From NCBI RefSeq assembly GCF_003369915.1, contig NC_046677.1:3782001-3846000 (forward strand): a DNA stretch of 64,000 bases, written 5' to 3'. Below, in pieces: positions 23,201 to 33,705 of the stretch (within the stretch, counting starts at the first letter, position 1; every line of letters starts with the position of its first letter). The position numbers and the translations under genes are program-made. The notes beneath the pieces are model-generated. The model worked only from the letters and a program-made list of their open reading frames with translations, did not search any database and was not told the origin of the DNA. This DNA is from Drosophila miranda. Lineage: Eukaryota; Arthropoda; Insecta; Diptera; Drosophilidae.

Positions 23201-24520
23201 ATGGACTCCATATTTTTAGTGGACAAAACTGGCGACCAGGAGTTGCAGAGCAAGCAAGGACCAAATGTTTTTTATACAAAAGATAAAGACAGGTTCTTGC
23301 TATCAGATGGCGAATCTGGGAGCAGTGATGACGAGCAGCCAAGAGGCGAAACGGAACTCTTTGGGCTTAAGTTGAGCAGCAAAGATATTAGCAATGTTGT
23401 GCATTCTTCGTTAGCTGGGACAAAGCCAGCCCCATCAAAAGTGGCCATGCACCTGGACGCGATAACACGGAAAGTAGAAGCGGCGGTGGATAATTCAAGC
23501 AAACACAAAAAATACCCGCTGAAGCGGGGGACACAGTTGGATTGTAGCTGTGAACCGGACGTGAGCATTCGGATGGAAAATGTGGAAAAGGACATGATAA
23601 GGTCGAGACGAGCTTTGGATCCAGGTCTGGAGCAGCGCAATGCTCTGCCTACCCTCGGCAAGAGAAAACAAGCTATAATGAACAGAGTAAGTGGTTCGAA
23701 GAAGGTGAATAATATTTATGCACATACAAATGATGAAATTTTCGACATCGGAAGTTACGCGTATAGGCGTAGCAAGTGCTCGGCTCACGCTGCTTGAGGC
23801 AACTGCTGTGACAAGACTCAAAATCGCAGACTTTAGCTATTCCAGTTTCATCCGTTGTAATCTTAGCTGCTACGTTGGAGCATGTTGTAGAGGCTGTAAG
23901 GCCAACGGGACATCAACAGCCATAGAGCTAGACTGCTGTCTGTCGTCAAGTTCAAGGCAGATAGTTTAGAGCTGGGCTAATATTCTTTCCATATAATGAA
24001 ACGCTAAAAAGTTATTGTCGACCCACACAGCAGTTGCTAAGGCTTGAGCCAGAAGCCACATTGACGACGTCTTTAGTAATCTGATAGACCAGTAGTTCAA
24101 ATATGAAGTACGTATAGTATATCATATACTAAAAAACTAATTTTTTAGGCGGAACGTGCAAAAACTAAAGGCAGCGGATGGTTCGATCTGCCAGCTACAG
24201 AAGTCACCGAAGAAATGCGAAACGAACTAAAAATCATTCAGATGCGATCGGTCCTAAATCCCAAGCAGTTCTACAAGAAGAACGACTTAAAAGTTCTACC
24301 CAAATACTTCCAGATAGGTACCGTTCAACATTCGGCATTAGATCACTACAAAGAAAAGAACACTAGGAAGGCCAAGAAGTCACTTGTTGATCAACTTCTG
24401 GAGGACGAGGCCTTCCAGAAGTTCAATAAGCGGAAGTACAATGAGGTAATCCAACGCACAGACAAATACGCACATCGAAAGACCATGAAAAAAATGAAGA
24501 AACTAAAGAAAAATAAATAA
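23201..24520 (+). CDS. Fcf2-domain pre-rRNA processing protein (DNTTIP2/TdIF2 type)
   Basis: Nucleolar factor of the small-subunit processome (Fcf2 family; role taken from the family). Exons 23201-23686 and 24149-24520; intron 462 bp; 285 aa. The N-terminal half is acidic and low in conservation (GESGSSDDEQPRGET). The Fcf2 domain fills the second exon: GSGWFDLPATEVTEEMR, then LNPKQFYKKNDLKVLPKYFQ, ending in a lysine-rich nucleolar tail (KKMKKLKKNK). The intron has a clean gtaagt donor and ttttttag acceptor, phase 0. A rearranged fragment of exon 1 lies at 39584-39690. Vertebrate DNTTIP2 is much longer, mainly in its acidic N-terminus; the short form is like yeast Fcf2. Confidence 0.88.
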
Positions 24521-24579
24521 ATCTATTGCACAACTTTGTCTTTCAATGATTTTGTAACATGTTTATCATATAATTGCCA

Positions 24580-25540
24580 TTAGGGTCTAGAATCTTGCCC
24601 TGAAGCGGTCTTTCGTTCCTCCATAACTTGTAAAATGTGTCCAGCCAGTTGAGTAAAGAGTGTGGAATAGTCGGTATCTGGGTATTTTATAACTACAGGC
24701 ACTCCTTCCTCGCCGCACTCGGCTATGTGAGAGTTAAGTGGTAAGGATATAAGCCTGTCAGGAAGCGACTTCGAGGAGGAAGCATCTTTAAAAAATTCTA
24801 TGCGCTGCTTGCAGTTGTCGCAAATGGAGAACCTCATGTTCTCAACCAGACCAAAGATGGGAACTTTTAACTTTTCAAACATCTTCGCACCTCTCAGAGT
24901 AACCTCCACAGCGGCGGCGTGCGGAGTGGACACCAGAATAACACCTGTGATGGGTGTATGCTGGGTTAGGGAGAGATGAACATCTCCCGTGCCTGGAGGA
25001 GTGTCTATGACCAAAACATCCAACGGACCCCATTCGGCTCCTTTGAGTAGTCGCTGCACGGCTGACATCACTAGTGGACCGCGCCAAATGATGGCTTCAT
25101 CGGGTGGCATAAGCATGCCCATTGACAAGCACTTTACGTTGTAATTTTGAGGCGGAATCATCAGGTTCCGGCTATTCAATAGCGGCTCACTGTGCACGTT
25201 CATTAAAAGAGGAATGCTCGGACCAAAAATGTCTCCATCCAACAGACCCACACGCTTTCCCAACTTCGCCAGACTGCAGGCAAAGTTAGCTGCAATAAAC
25301 CAAGTTGATTAGGACATTACGATCTCTCAAATGCAATGTTACGCTCATACCTGCAACGGTACTTTTTCCCACTCCCCCCTTTCCAGACGCTACGACTATA
25401 ATATCCTCGACCCCAATCAGTTTCTCCCTTTTGGGCAGACCGCGCGCCATCATTGCCGCCTGGTGGTCGGTCAGGTTTGCGGCAAAGCGTCGCTGATAGG
25501 CGCGCATTAGTGGACGCAACGCCAACCAATTGCTATTCAT
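24580..25540 (-). CDS. Nubpl: Mitochondrial Fe-S protein NUBPL/Ind1, complex I assembly
   Basis: Mrp/NBP35-type P-loop ATPase that delivers Fe-S clusters to complex I. Exons (minus strand): 25351-25540 and 24580-25289; 299 aa. The N-terminus is rich in Arg and lacks acidic residues, like a mitochondrial presequence. The deviant Walker A ASGKGGVGKST ends exon 1. GLLDGDIFGPSIP, VIDTPPGTGDVHL and GLVENM follow, then the CxxC cluster ligand CDNC. The 70 bp between the stop and ATG-side neighbour genes are short: the convergent Fcf2 gene stops 59 bp away. I believe CG3262 is the D. melanogaster gene. Confidence 0.93.
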
Positions 25541-26102
25541 GGTTATATTAAGATTTATATTATTAACAAAATAAAATATTATTTATTATTGAGTGAGTTA
25601 TCGGAATGCCATTTCTGTGCGATTGTCCGATTTTTATTGGCTACCAGGGGCTATGAATTTCTCAACAAATATCGCATGTCGATATATCAAATTTAAAACT
25701 CCTCTTAAATACACAAAATTATATTATACATTAGAACAATATAGGATTCTGCATATACGCCAAAACGCTGTGATGTCTAGTCCTATTATATGCGCGAAAG
25801 TTTGGTGTATTTCCACTTGTCCTCACAACTTTACCGCAAAAATTACACGTTACGGAGTTTTGGTAAATTTGATTATAAAATTTGATTTATCTTGATCATG
25901 TTAAATTCGGAAAGCTGCTCCGGAAGGGATGCATGGTGATATAGTCGTCGACCAAAATATCGCACCGAAAATATGGTATCAAAAATAAAAAGATATCACC
26001 CATATCGATATATCAATATAATAACAACAATCATAGAGAGTTACAGTGCACGCAGTATATAGAATAGCTGCGACCAAATCCAAATTAAATTAAGACTGCC
26101 AG
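25541..26102. other. Divergent region between Nubpl and the next gene, with DRE
   Basis: AT-rich. A perfect TATCGATA lies at 26003-26010, 93 bp before the next gene's ATG, and a related GTCGATATATC near 25678. No coding sequence. Confidence 0.5.
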
Positions 26103-28362
26103 ATGGACTCCACAAGTAGCCATGACCAGAATAAAGTTACCTTGGGCCAAAGCGACGACGAGCAGTGGTCAATTGAAGATGACACTCTTTTCCGGGCTTG
26201 TGGATTGATCAGCGTCAGTGCGGCGCCTTCCTGCAAGTCTGTGTTTATTACATGGAACGAATTGTATTTGCTAAATTTTCGTTTCAAGAAACCAAAAGGA
26301 TCGAACAAGGTGAAAATGACTAGAGTACGAATTCCACTGCCAACGAATAAAGGAAACCATCTCCGCAGCATACACACCCTGAAATATAATACAATATTGC
26401 TAATGTCGGACGGCCAGATATATTGCTTTGGGTCGATCAAAGCCTTCCACTCTGTTAGCTGGCTGACTGGAGTGAGATGCTTCGCCCCAACAGATCAGGG
26501 CTTTAGCGTGATTCGCGAGAGAGAGCAGCGCCTGTTGCTGGAGACCTACCTGGATCTTCCTGGCTTGGTGACGGGTGAAAGTACTCTGCAGCACACCTTC
26601 GATATAACCTATGATGAACAGAATATATTCCAGTGCGACTGGAAAAACGACTTATACACCTTGACTACACTGAAAGTCTCTGATGAGGCGGAACATTTCA
26701 TGCAGCGCTTGTTTGGAGCCAACAACGTGGTCAAGCAGCAGTATGTACATATTTTCAGCATAGCTGGACATGTATTTGCCTTGGCTTCCGATACACAGGC
26801 TGAGGCAGGCTACCACATTGAACTACTTTGTGTCTATGCTGCCTCCATTCACTTTATACGCATTCTGCCTCGCCAGAATCTCTGTTTGGTCATTCTGAGC
26901 AGCGGCAGCATGGACATATGGTACGTGTCAAAACTATTGGGCATTAAGCAGCGCCAGATGCATCACACAGGCTCGGAATGGCTGGACTATGACCTTGATG
27001 CCACCAGTGATAACGGAGACTTATATTACACCAATGGAGAGCAGTTAGTGCGGCTGAGAGTTAAATATAACGCCCAGCTAGACGAGTGTCTTGTTCAGAG
27101 CGCGGCCAAGTCTGTGCCCGGCATACAGGCCTGCACTTGGGAAAACCACAGCGAGCAATTGGTATGTCTCAGTGAGAACAACATGTTCTACCGCATTGAT
27201 TTTTGTGGAGGCGATGTGGAAGCGCCCAAGAAGACTACATCCTTGATGAGTGATTTTACGCCAGCAGCAATACAGCGACTGCGACAAAATACCCATGAGT
27301 TGGAGAAATATGAAAGGCAGCCAGTCCTTTTGCAGTTGGCCATACAGAAGGAGTATCAAAAACAGCAACTGGTAGCGGTGGGCAGAAATAGGAAATGGAT
27401 TCTTGGAGGCTGCAAGGCTTCATTAGAATTTCATCGGCAGATACCTCTTTGTCCAGACGCTGTTATGCTCGTGCAAGCAGCTCAGGAGTTGGGTATTCAT
27501 AGTTCTTGCGTTTATGCCATTTTCAAATTAAGTCTTGGCAGCTGTGAACAGCTAATGCATAGCACCCACTGGCAGCTATTGGTGTATTATGACCATCAGG
27601 CCCATGTTCATGTATTGCCAGCAGATCTTCTTTTAAATAGAAGGTGTAATTTAATAGTTTCTTTGAGAAAGCTAAGAAACGAACGTCTGCCTGATTTTAC
27701 ACTGCAGTTGCTTGCTTTTATTGAATTGCATGGTCAATTGAGTGCTGTGCTTCTACCCATTTTTGTTGAAGAAAATCCGTCCACATACAGCGCCCTTTTT
27801 GGCGGAAGTGTGATTGTGTCGGACATAAACGTACGGTCCGATAATCAACTACCGATATTCAATAAAAAGAAAGGTCCAACGATTTGTCAAAAGATTCGAG
27901 TACCTAATGATTTCACTCTGAAGCAAACGGCAAATCTGTTCAATGCGGCTGGTAATTTTAAGAAATCTCTCTTAGAACTATATTTTATAGATATCAAGCT
28001 TTGCCTACAGAGGAATACAGAGGATAGGGACGAAATTAATGTACCTCTAACACTTCAATGTGACGATCCCTCTGCCATTTACTATTTCAAGCGCCATCTA
28101 CTTTTAAATATGGATCAATTGGATACTGAGAGAGATTCTACAATATTAAATCAAGTTATGGTAATTTGTATACTTTAATTTGAATATATTTCTTATATTC
28201 ACTTTAATACACCTCGGCTAATATTTAAACATTCAACAGAAATTTCAATGTGAAACTGAACGTTTATATGGTACGCAAGGCGGAGATGGGTCGGACTGTG
28301 GAACTAATATTCGATTGCGATTGGAATCGCAATATACTGCCATTAGAAATACAATTTTTTAA
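26103..28362 (+). CDS. Unrecognised large protein, 3' end altered by transposon
   Basis: A 2,058-bp coding exon (26103-28160) is followed by a gtaatt donor and an acceptor at 28239 leading to 28240-28362; 726 aa by this reading. I recognise no domain. Alternating beta-rich, conserved-looking segments (TWNELYLLNFRF, TILLMSDGQIYCFGS, LCLVILSSGSMDIWYVSKLL) suggest a beta-propeller-like fold in the N-terminal two thirds, which is inference only. In exon 2 the phase-correct frame looks less protein-like than the frame one base later (KLNVYMVRKAEMGRTVELIF). That frame appears to continue beyond the inserted LINE at 29580. The present C-terminus is therefore probably not ancestral. A DRE lies 93 bp upstream. 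Confidence 0.7.
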
Positions 28363-28420
28363 CCATTTGAAAAGAGCATGTTTAATAAAAAAAATAATTA
28401 TAATATAAATCAAATATATA

Positions 28421-28538
28421 TATACACTGCCCGACACACTAAAAATGTACATTTAAGGAACAAATATTTCCAGCACAATCCAAAGAAACGGTGAATTTAA
28501 ATTTTCATCAAATGTTTTCAAGTGTCGGGGAGTGTATA
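28421..28538. mobile_element. Small MITE with 17-bp terminal inverted repeats
   Basis: Left end TATACACTGCCCGACAC (28421-28437) pairs with right end GTGTCGGGGAGTGTATA (28522-28538), one mismatch; weaker pairing continues inward. Length is 118 bp with TA at both edges and no coding capacity, as in Tc1/mariner-type MITEs. It lies next to or within the LINE fragment that follows. Confidence 0.7.
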
Positions 28539-28589
28539 TGCGAATATTATGGCATATTTTTTAATATTATTCTTTTATGGCAATATTTA

Positions 28590-29579
28590 AAATTGACAAA
28601 GAAAAATAAGCCCGATAAGGTTGCAACACTCTCCGCCCTCAGAATGAGGGAAGCCAAACTATGGAAAGCATCCGCGTTTGGTCACTCGGGAATCCTGACA
28701 AGACTACCGTAATTACCAGAGAGGACAGATTACTGTACCCCTAGGGGCCACCTCTCGTCGCCTTTCCAGGTATCAATCCTCCCACCTAGGGAGGACTGGG
28801 AGATGGGCGAACCGGGACCAGCAAACGCGGTCCACTTTTACACTGATGGCTCAAAGTTAGACGGCGGCGTGGGTGGCGGAGTCTACTAACGAGCTACTAA
28901 CATCATTCATTGCTTCAGGCTTCCGGATCACTGTAGTGCGCTCCAAGCGGAGGTTGAGCCAATCAAAGAGGCCATCTGTATCGCCTCCAAACTATCCCTA
29001 GATACTCACGTGGTGAGCATTTTCTCGGACAGCCAAGCAGCTATCAAAGCGCTAGGCTCACTATCGTCAAATTCAACGACAGTCTCTGCAAGAGATCGCA
29101 GAGCAGCTAGATATCTTTCTTACGTGGGTCCCCGGACATAGGGACATATTGGGGAATGATGGCACCGACGAGCTGGCCAGGCATGTCACTACAATTCCTC
29201 TCTTATCAGAGAGGGAGCAGGTAGCGGTGCCTTTGGCTACGTGTAGGCTTCTTACGCACGGAATATTCGAGCAAAAGGCAAAGGGCAAACCATCTCCTGT
29301 AAAGTCTCGAGATCGATATGGCCTCATCGATCCAAAAAGCGCTCATCGGACACATTTCGGACCTTTCCAAAATCAAACCTGGGACCTTGTGTAAATTCAT
29401 CCAAGCCTCCGGATGGGACTGCCCTTAATTTGCAACAGCTTGTTCCCCACGGTTTTTAGGCATTGAGAAGGGGCACACGTCCATGCGGCATCACAACGGA
29501 CCTTTTTACAGGTCCAAGTGAGCTTGGGGGGGTTTTATCGCTCCCCCAGGCTACCGCCTAAACCTAACCTAGCCTAAGT
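28590..29579 (+). mobile_element. 5'-truncated LOA-clade-like LINE, RNase H end
   Basis: Plus-strand remnant of a non-LTR retrotransposon. It starts in the linker after the reverse transcriptase (LRMREAKLWKASAFGHSGIL), continues into an RNase H domain (HFYTDGSKLDGGVGGG, then SIFSDSQAAIKAL, then a frame change, WVPGH and GNDGTDELARH) and ends in a CCTAACCT-rich 3' tail. In-frame stops and frame changes are present, so it is inactive. A 6-bp AAAGAG occurs right after its 3' end (29580) and again at 28371-28376, a likely target duplication. Family call (LOA/Bilbo-like) is from motif style. Confidence 0.75.
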
Positions 29580-29741
29580 AAAGAGATGGATCTTCAAGAA
29601 GAATTTGCAAATAGTATTATGCTTCGCGATTACCTTTTGAAATATAAGCGGGGTTACTGGCAGCGACTAAATATACCTTGTCTCACATGCAAAAGGCTTG
29701 AAACATTTATATTCCCAAATCTATTTCTGTGTTTGTTTTGA
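29580..29741 (+). pseudogene. Detached C-terminal coding remnant of the 26.1-kb gene
   Basis: Directly after the LINE tail an open frame begins AAAGAG ATG and reads MDLQEEFANSIMLRDYLLKY, then KRGYWQRLNIPCLTC, ending at TGA 29739-29741. It is unlike LINE sequence. Before insertion it would have followed FFNHLK at 28369, because both sides share AAAGAG. I read it as the old 3' coding end of the upstream gene, now cut off. The alternative is a chance ORF. Confidence 0.5.
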
Positions 29742-29859
29742 TTAAGTTCACTTCCGAGAAATTCTTATAAGCAATACTTCTGCAAATTTTGCAATTTTTT
29801 TATATTTTAATTAATTTTTGAAATCTTTTATTTGTCCCAATGTATACCAGAAATGGCCA

Positions 29860-30320
29860 GGACTTTTGTGTTTTTAATAAACTAAAAAGAACCTCATAAT
29901 TTTTTAAGAGGACAAATTCATGATCGATTTACTGCGGATCTTTAATAAGTTGAGGAAATTTTTTATACAGGTCATGCACATCTGATAATTTACCATAGAC
30001 TATGTCTTCTGGGTTTAAGAATGAAAGAAGTTTAAAAACCTTCTCATTAAAGGGCAACCTTTTCTTTAATTGTATACTCAACTCTACGAAATGCTTGGAT
30101 CTATTTAATTTAAGTCAGTACTCCCTATATATAAGTATTTCAAATAACAGCTTTGCTAGACTGAAAAATTATATTAAATCTAGAAAGTACAAATATAATC
30201 ATCACATTTTAAGCCTTGCAATGAGCATCGACTGCATTTGTACTTCTTCAGAGCCATGTTTTTGTATAGGGTTTAGACTCCTGGATTTATTGGAAGTGCT
30301 GAGAAACAAAAATTAATAAG
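29860..30320 (-). mobile_element. Decayed hAT-like transposase C-terminal fragment
   Basis: Read on the minus strand, one frame gives a protein-like run with several stops: LSIQLKKRLPFNEKVFKLLS, then FLNPEDIVYGKLSDVHDLYK, then LYKKFPQLIKDP. The pattern (a helix, xLKKRLPFxxxV, then LNP) resembles the RNase-H-fold C-terminus of hAT-type transposases and their domesticated relatives. No ends or target duplications were found. The class is an inference from this one motif. Confidence 0.35.
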
Positions 30321-30764
30321 TTTATAATTTGCATTACGGTCTAAACAATATTTTGCGATTGCAGATCGTATCTGTTCTGCTGACTGATTAAAATCACCAG
30401 AACTGTTGCTGCTATCGGGCTGTTCGCATATTTTGCTGTTGAACCATCCATTAAAAAGAAAAAAAATTAATAAATCTTCCGCGGAAATTTAATGTACTTG
30501 TCATTGGCAATATACGAATGTAATAATCTGATATATTTACGTACATATGTATGTATGTACATAAGATGATTCATAATTTAATTAGAAAATTGTTGGGTAT
30601 TGTCCATGAGAGTATTCATGGTGCGACACGCATCTATGTACTTTTTTGCTTTGCACATTCCCATCGGAAAGCGCGCTATTGACAATTGATTTGAAATATA
30701 TGTAAAACCAATTTCATTATTTAGATACATCATTATTTTAGTTATAATAAACAAAGAAGTCGAT

Positions 30765-30908
30765 AACCGACGGCGTTTACATAATTTGTATAATTTATAA
30801 TCAACCTGTGTAAAACAAGGAAATAAATGTGTAATTATATTATTGTAATATTTTATATTTTGTAATACAAATCAAACAAATAACAGCTTTTATTTTATTT
30901 TCCGCGCC
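30765..30908. repeat. Dispersed repeat, copy 2 (unclassified)
   Basis: Same-orientation relative of 13658-13812, sharing the ACCGACGGCGTTTA start and the CAAACAAATAACAGC end followed by T-rich sequence and CGCC. Between 30909 and 31600 I see only low-complexity AC/GT-rich DNA and short gene-like scraps, for example an acidic run DDDYNFDEDEM near 31450. No gene. Confidence 0.6.
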
Positions 30909-31611
30909 CTAGTGTACCATACCCCGACCCCCTGCCCATTCTTCATTTATTTTGTGGCGGTAGGTCAGCTCATCAAAAGATCCAAAACAAGACCCAAACT
31001 TTAATTTCAGTTCTAGCGGCCAGCAATACGAGAACATACACACGCAAAGTACGTGAGAATCGTGTGCACACATTCAAATATGCTGGAGGCACAACAGAAA
31101 ACAGAAAACGAATGAAAACGAAAAAAGCATACAAACGCATATTTTTGTCGAAACATATTGCGTGTGTACTAACACATGCAAAGATGTTCTCTCTGCGCTC
31201 TCTCATGATGACGCGTCAGCACCCGAACGCCAGAGCCGAAGTCTCTGGGGTATTCAAACTGGTAACCCATCGTGTGACGGTTTCTAGTATGAACTGAACT
31301 ATATACTGTATGATCGGTGGTGTGGCTTAGGAACATCCCAGATGGATATAACTGGGAAAATTTCGGAACTGGAAAACCTTGTAACCTTGTGGTTCAACAG
31401 CAAAACATATTCTTGCACCAACTAATAATGTTGCCGCAAATAAATAATGATGATGACTATAACTTTGACGAGGATGAGATGCTTGACTAAGTATCTGACC
31501 TAAAAAAAAAACAAAAGCCAGGAAAGTTAATCAGTCAGAATATTGTGTGGACCGTAATGAAAATTAAAAACTTATTTAATTTTTATTTCTTAACACTACC
31601 AACAGATTATT

Positions 31612-31830
31612 TTAAAATTGTGTTTGGACGAGCTTTTCCTGCCTTTCATCACGTTCCTCCTTCTTTCTGTGATGCTCCTTCTGCTCTTCTAGGCATTCTT
31701 TGCCGATCTCTGCTCGCCAAGTAGTGTCATCTTTTTTTGTGAGCTTTGGCGGGGGCTCATTGCTGGTGAAAAAGGTGCAGGAGCAGCAGGATCCGTCCAG
31801 GTCGACCTCCAGCCAGTTCGGTACATTACT
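31612..31830 (-). other. Coding-like minus-strand ORF reaching the RpL5 promoter
   Basis: A minus-strand frame without ATG runs NWLEVDLDGSCCSCTFF, then KKDDTTWRAEIGKECLEEQK, then a charged helix, and stops at 31612-31614. The composition (CCSC cluster, Lys/Glu-rich C-terminal helix) looks like the last exon of a real protein. It lacks a start and would need an upstream exon across the RpL5 start site. It may be a fragment of a lost gene. Confidence 0.3.
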
Positions 31831-31902
31831 CGTTATATTTTTGCGGTATATCTCACAAAAGAGATGGTATATTTTGGTATTTTTTCTAAAGTTCAGACCA
31901 AG

Positions 31903-31931
31903 TGGTCACACTGCTCCTTCCTTTTCTTTTT
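31903..31931 (+). promoter_or_regulatory. RpL5 core promoter: Motif 1 plus TCT initiator
   Basis: TGGTCACACTG at 31903-31913 is an exact Ohler Motif 1 (M1BP site). It is followed at once by the pyrimidine run CTCCTTCCTTTTCTTTTT of the TCT type used by ribosomal-protein genes. The start codon lies about 60 bp downstream. Confidence 0.75.
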
Positions 31932-31987
31932 CACCTTCGTGTAAGACATCGTGTTTTCGGTGTTAAATTTTCATTAAAAAGTGAAAA

Positions 31988-33360
31988 ATGGTGAGCATTT
32001 TCAGTCCTATATCAGAATAAATGCCTAAATCAGTTTGTGTGCTATCTAAAAACCTTTAAACTTTTTGAAAGAGCTTGAAGATGCCGCGATATTCGTTGGA
32101 TTAGTTTTTGCGTCGAGACTAACTTGAGTTTTCTGTGTTTCTGTTTGTTTCGCCTATTGCAGGGTTTCGTTAAGGTAGTCAAGAACAAGCAGTACTTCAA
32201 GCGCTACCAGGTTAAATTCCGCAGGCGTCGTGAGGGTAAGACCGATTACTATGCCAGGAAGCGCTTGACGTTCCAGGATAAGAACAAGTACAACACGCCC
32301 AAGTACCGTTTGATTGTGCGTCTCTCCAACAAGGACATCACTGTCCAGATCGCATATGCTCGCATTGAGGGTGACCGCGTTGTGTGTGCCGCTTACTCGC
32401 ACGAGTTGCCGAAGTATGGCATTAAGGTGAGTGGAATAGCGAAATTTGATTCAAGATCAAAGTCGGGTAAATAATCATATGTTTTATATTGTTATTATTT
32501 TAGGTCGGTTTGACTAACTATGCCGCTGCATACTGCACTGGCCTTCTGGTTGCCCGCCGTGTGCTGAACAAGTTGGGCCTGGACTCGCTGTATGCCGGCT
32601 GCACTGAAGTGACGGGAGAGGAGTTCAACGTGGAACCAGTCGACGATGGACCTGGTGCTTTCCGTTGCTTCTTGGATGTCGGCTTGGCGCGCACCACAAC
32701 TGGAGCTCGTGTGTTCGGTGCCATGAAGGGCGCTGTTGATGGTGGACTGAACATTCCACACTCTGTGAAGCGTTTCCCCGGCTACTCTGCAGAGACCAAG
32801 AGCTTCAATGCTGATGTGCATCGCGCTCACATATTCGGTCAGCATGTTGCCGACTACATGCGCACTCTGGAGGAGGAAGACGAGGAGAGCTTCAAGCGCC
32901 AGTTCAGCCGTTACATCAAACTGGGCATCCGTGCTGATGATGTAAGTAAAAAGATACTTCTAGGTCTACGTCCATTTTCAAAATTACTGCTGCGTTCTGT
33001 CACCCACAACGCTGGCTGTGCCAAAAGTGGACCACATGAAAGCCCAGTGACCTGTGTTCGAAGTTAAATCCCTTCAATGGATCGCACTTCCTGTTATGGT
33101 TGCACATTTCACTCCAATAGAAGGATATTTGATTTTGTTTTGCTAATTATGTGCATTTCTTGCAGCTTGAAGATATCTATAAAAAAGCCCACCAGGCCAT
33201 TCGTAACGACCCTACCCACAAGGTCGCCGCCAAAAAGACATCTGGCGTTACGAAGAAGAGGTGGAATGCTAAGAAACTCACAAACGAGCAGCGCAAGACT
33301 AAGATTGCCGCCCACAAGGCCGCCTATGTGGCCAAGCTTCAGTCCGAGACTGAGGCCTAG
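31988..33360 (+). CDS. RpL5: Large-subunit ribosomal protein uL18
   Basis: 60S protein that binds 5S rRNA. Exons: 31988-31990 (only the ATG), 32163-32426, 32504-32941, 33166-33360; 299 aa, the family length. It starts [20 protein letters not shown] and contains [69 protein letters not shown] and a lysine-rich tail. The one-codon first exon is typical of fly ribosomal-protein genes. Strong G/C third-position bias. Introns were scanned by eye for snoRNA boxes without a convincing hit. In D. melanogaster RpL5 is a 2L heterochromatin gene. Confidence 0.97.
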
Positions 33361-33705
33361 GTGCGCTTATCACCTGTTGCAGTTCGTATTGGTGTGAAAA
33401 AGAAATAAAAATTGTAGTGAGAAACAATTGCCAATGTGTCTGTGTCACGTTAAATGCCGCAAGTTGTTTCTATTATGGAAAACGGCAGAAAGTTGTTTTT
33501 ATTTGTTCGGGGATTCGATAACGAATTAATACGTTTTAGTACAAATGGCTTTTTCCATTCGAAACTAAAGTAGAATCGGTGTCAAATTCAATATTTATTT
33601 TAAATAAAAGCAATAAATAAACAATCACGCAAATCTTAAAGCTAACAGTGGAAAAATGCATCCTGAAGATTAGGAGAATGGGATGGTAAAACATCCACGT
33701 CCGGA
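33361..33705. other. Tail-to-tail spacer, RpL5 and light
   Basis: Holds the RpL5 3' UTR (AATAAA near 33405) and the light 3' UTR on the minus strand. No gene. Confidence 0.5.

Noticed and set aside
33040-33070. GTGTTCGAAG in RpL5 intron 3 as a tRNA T-arm
   Set aside because: No acceptor stem, D-arm or anticodon arm can be placed around it. No tRNA gene was found elsewhere in the window.
31991-33165. snoRNAs in RpL5 introns
   Set aside because: No convincing pair of C and D boxes or H/ACA boxes by eye; a covariance-model search would be needed.
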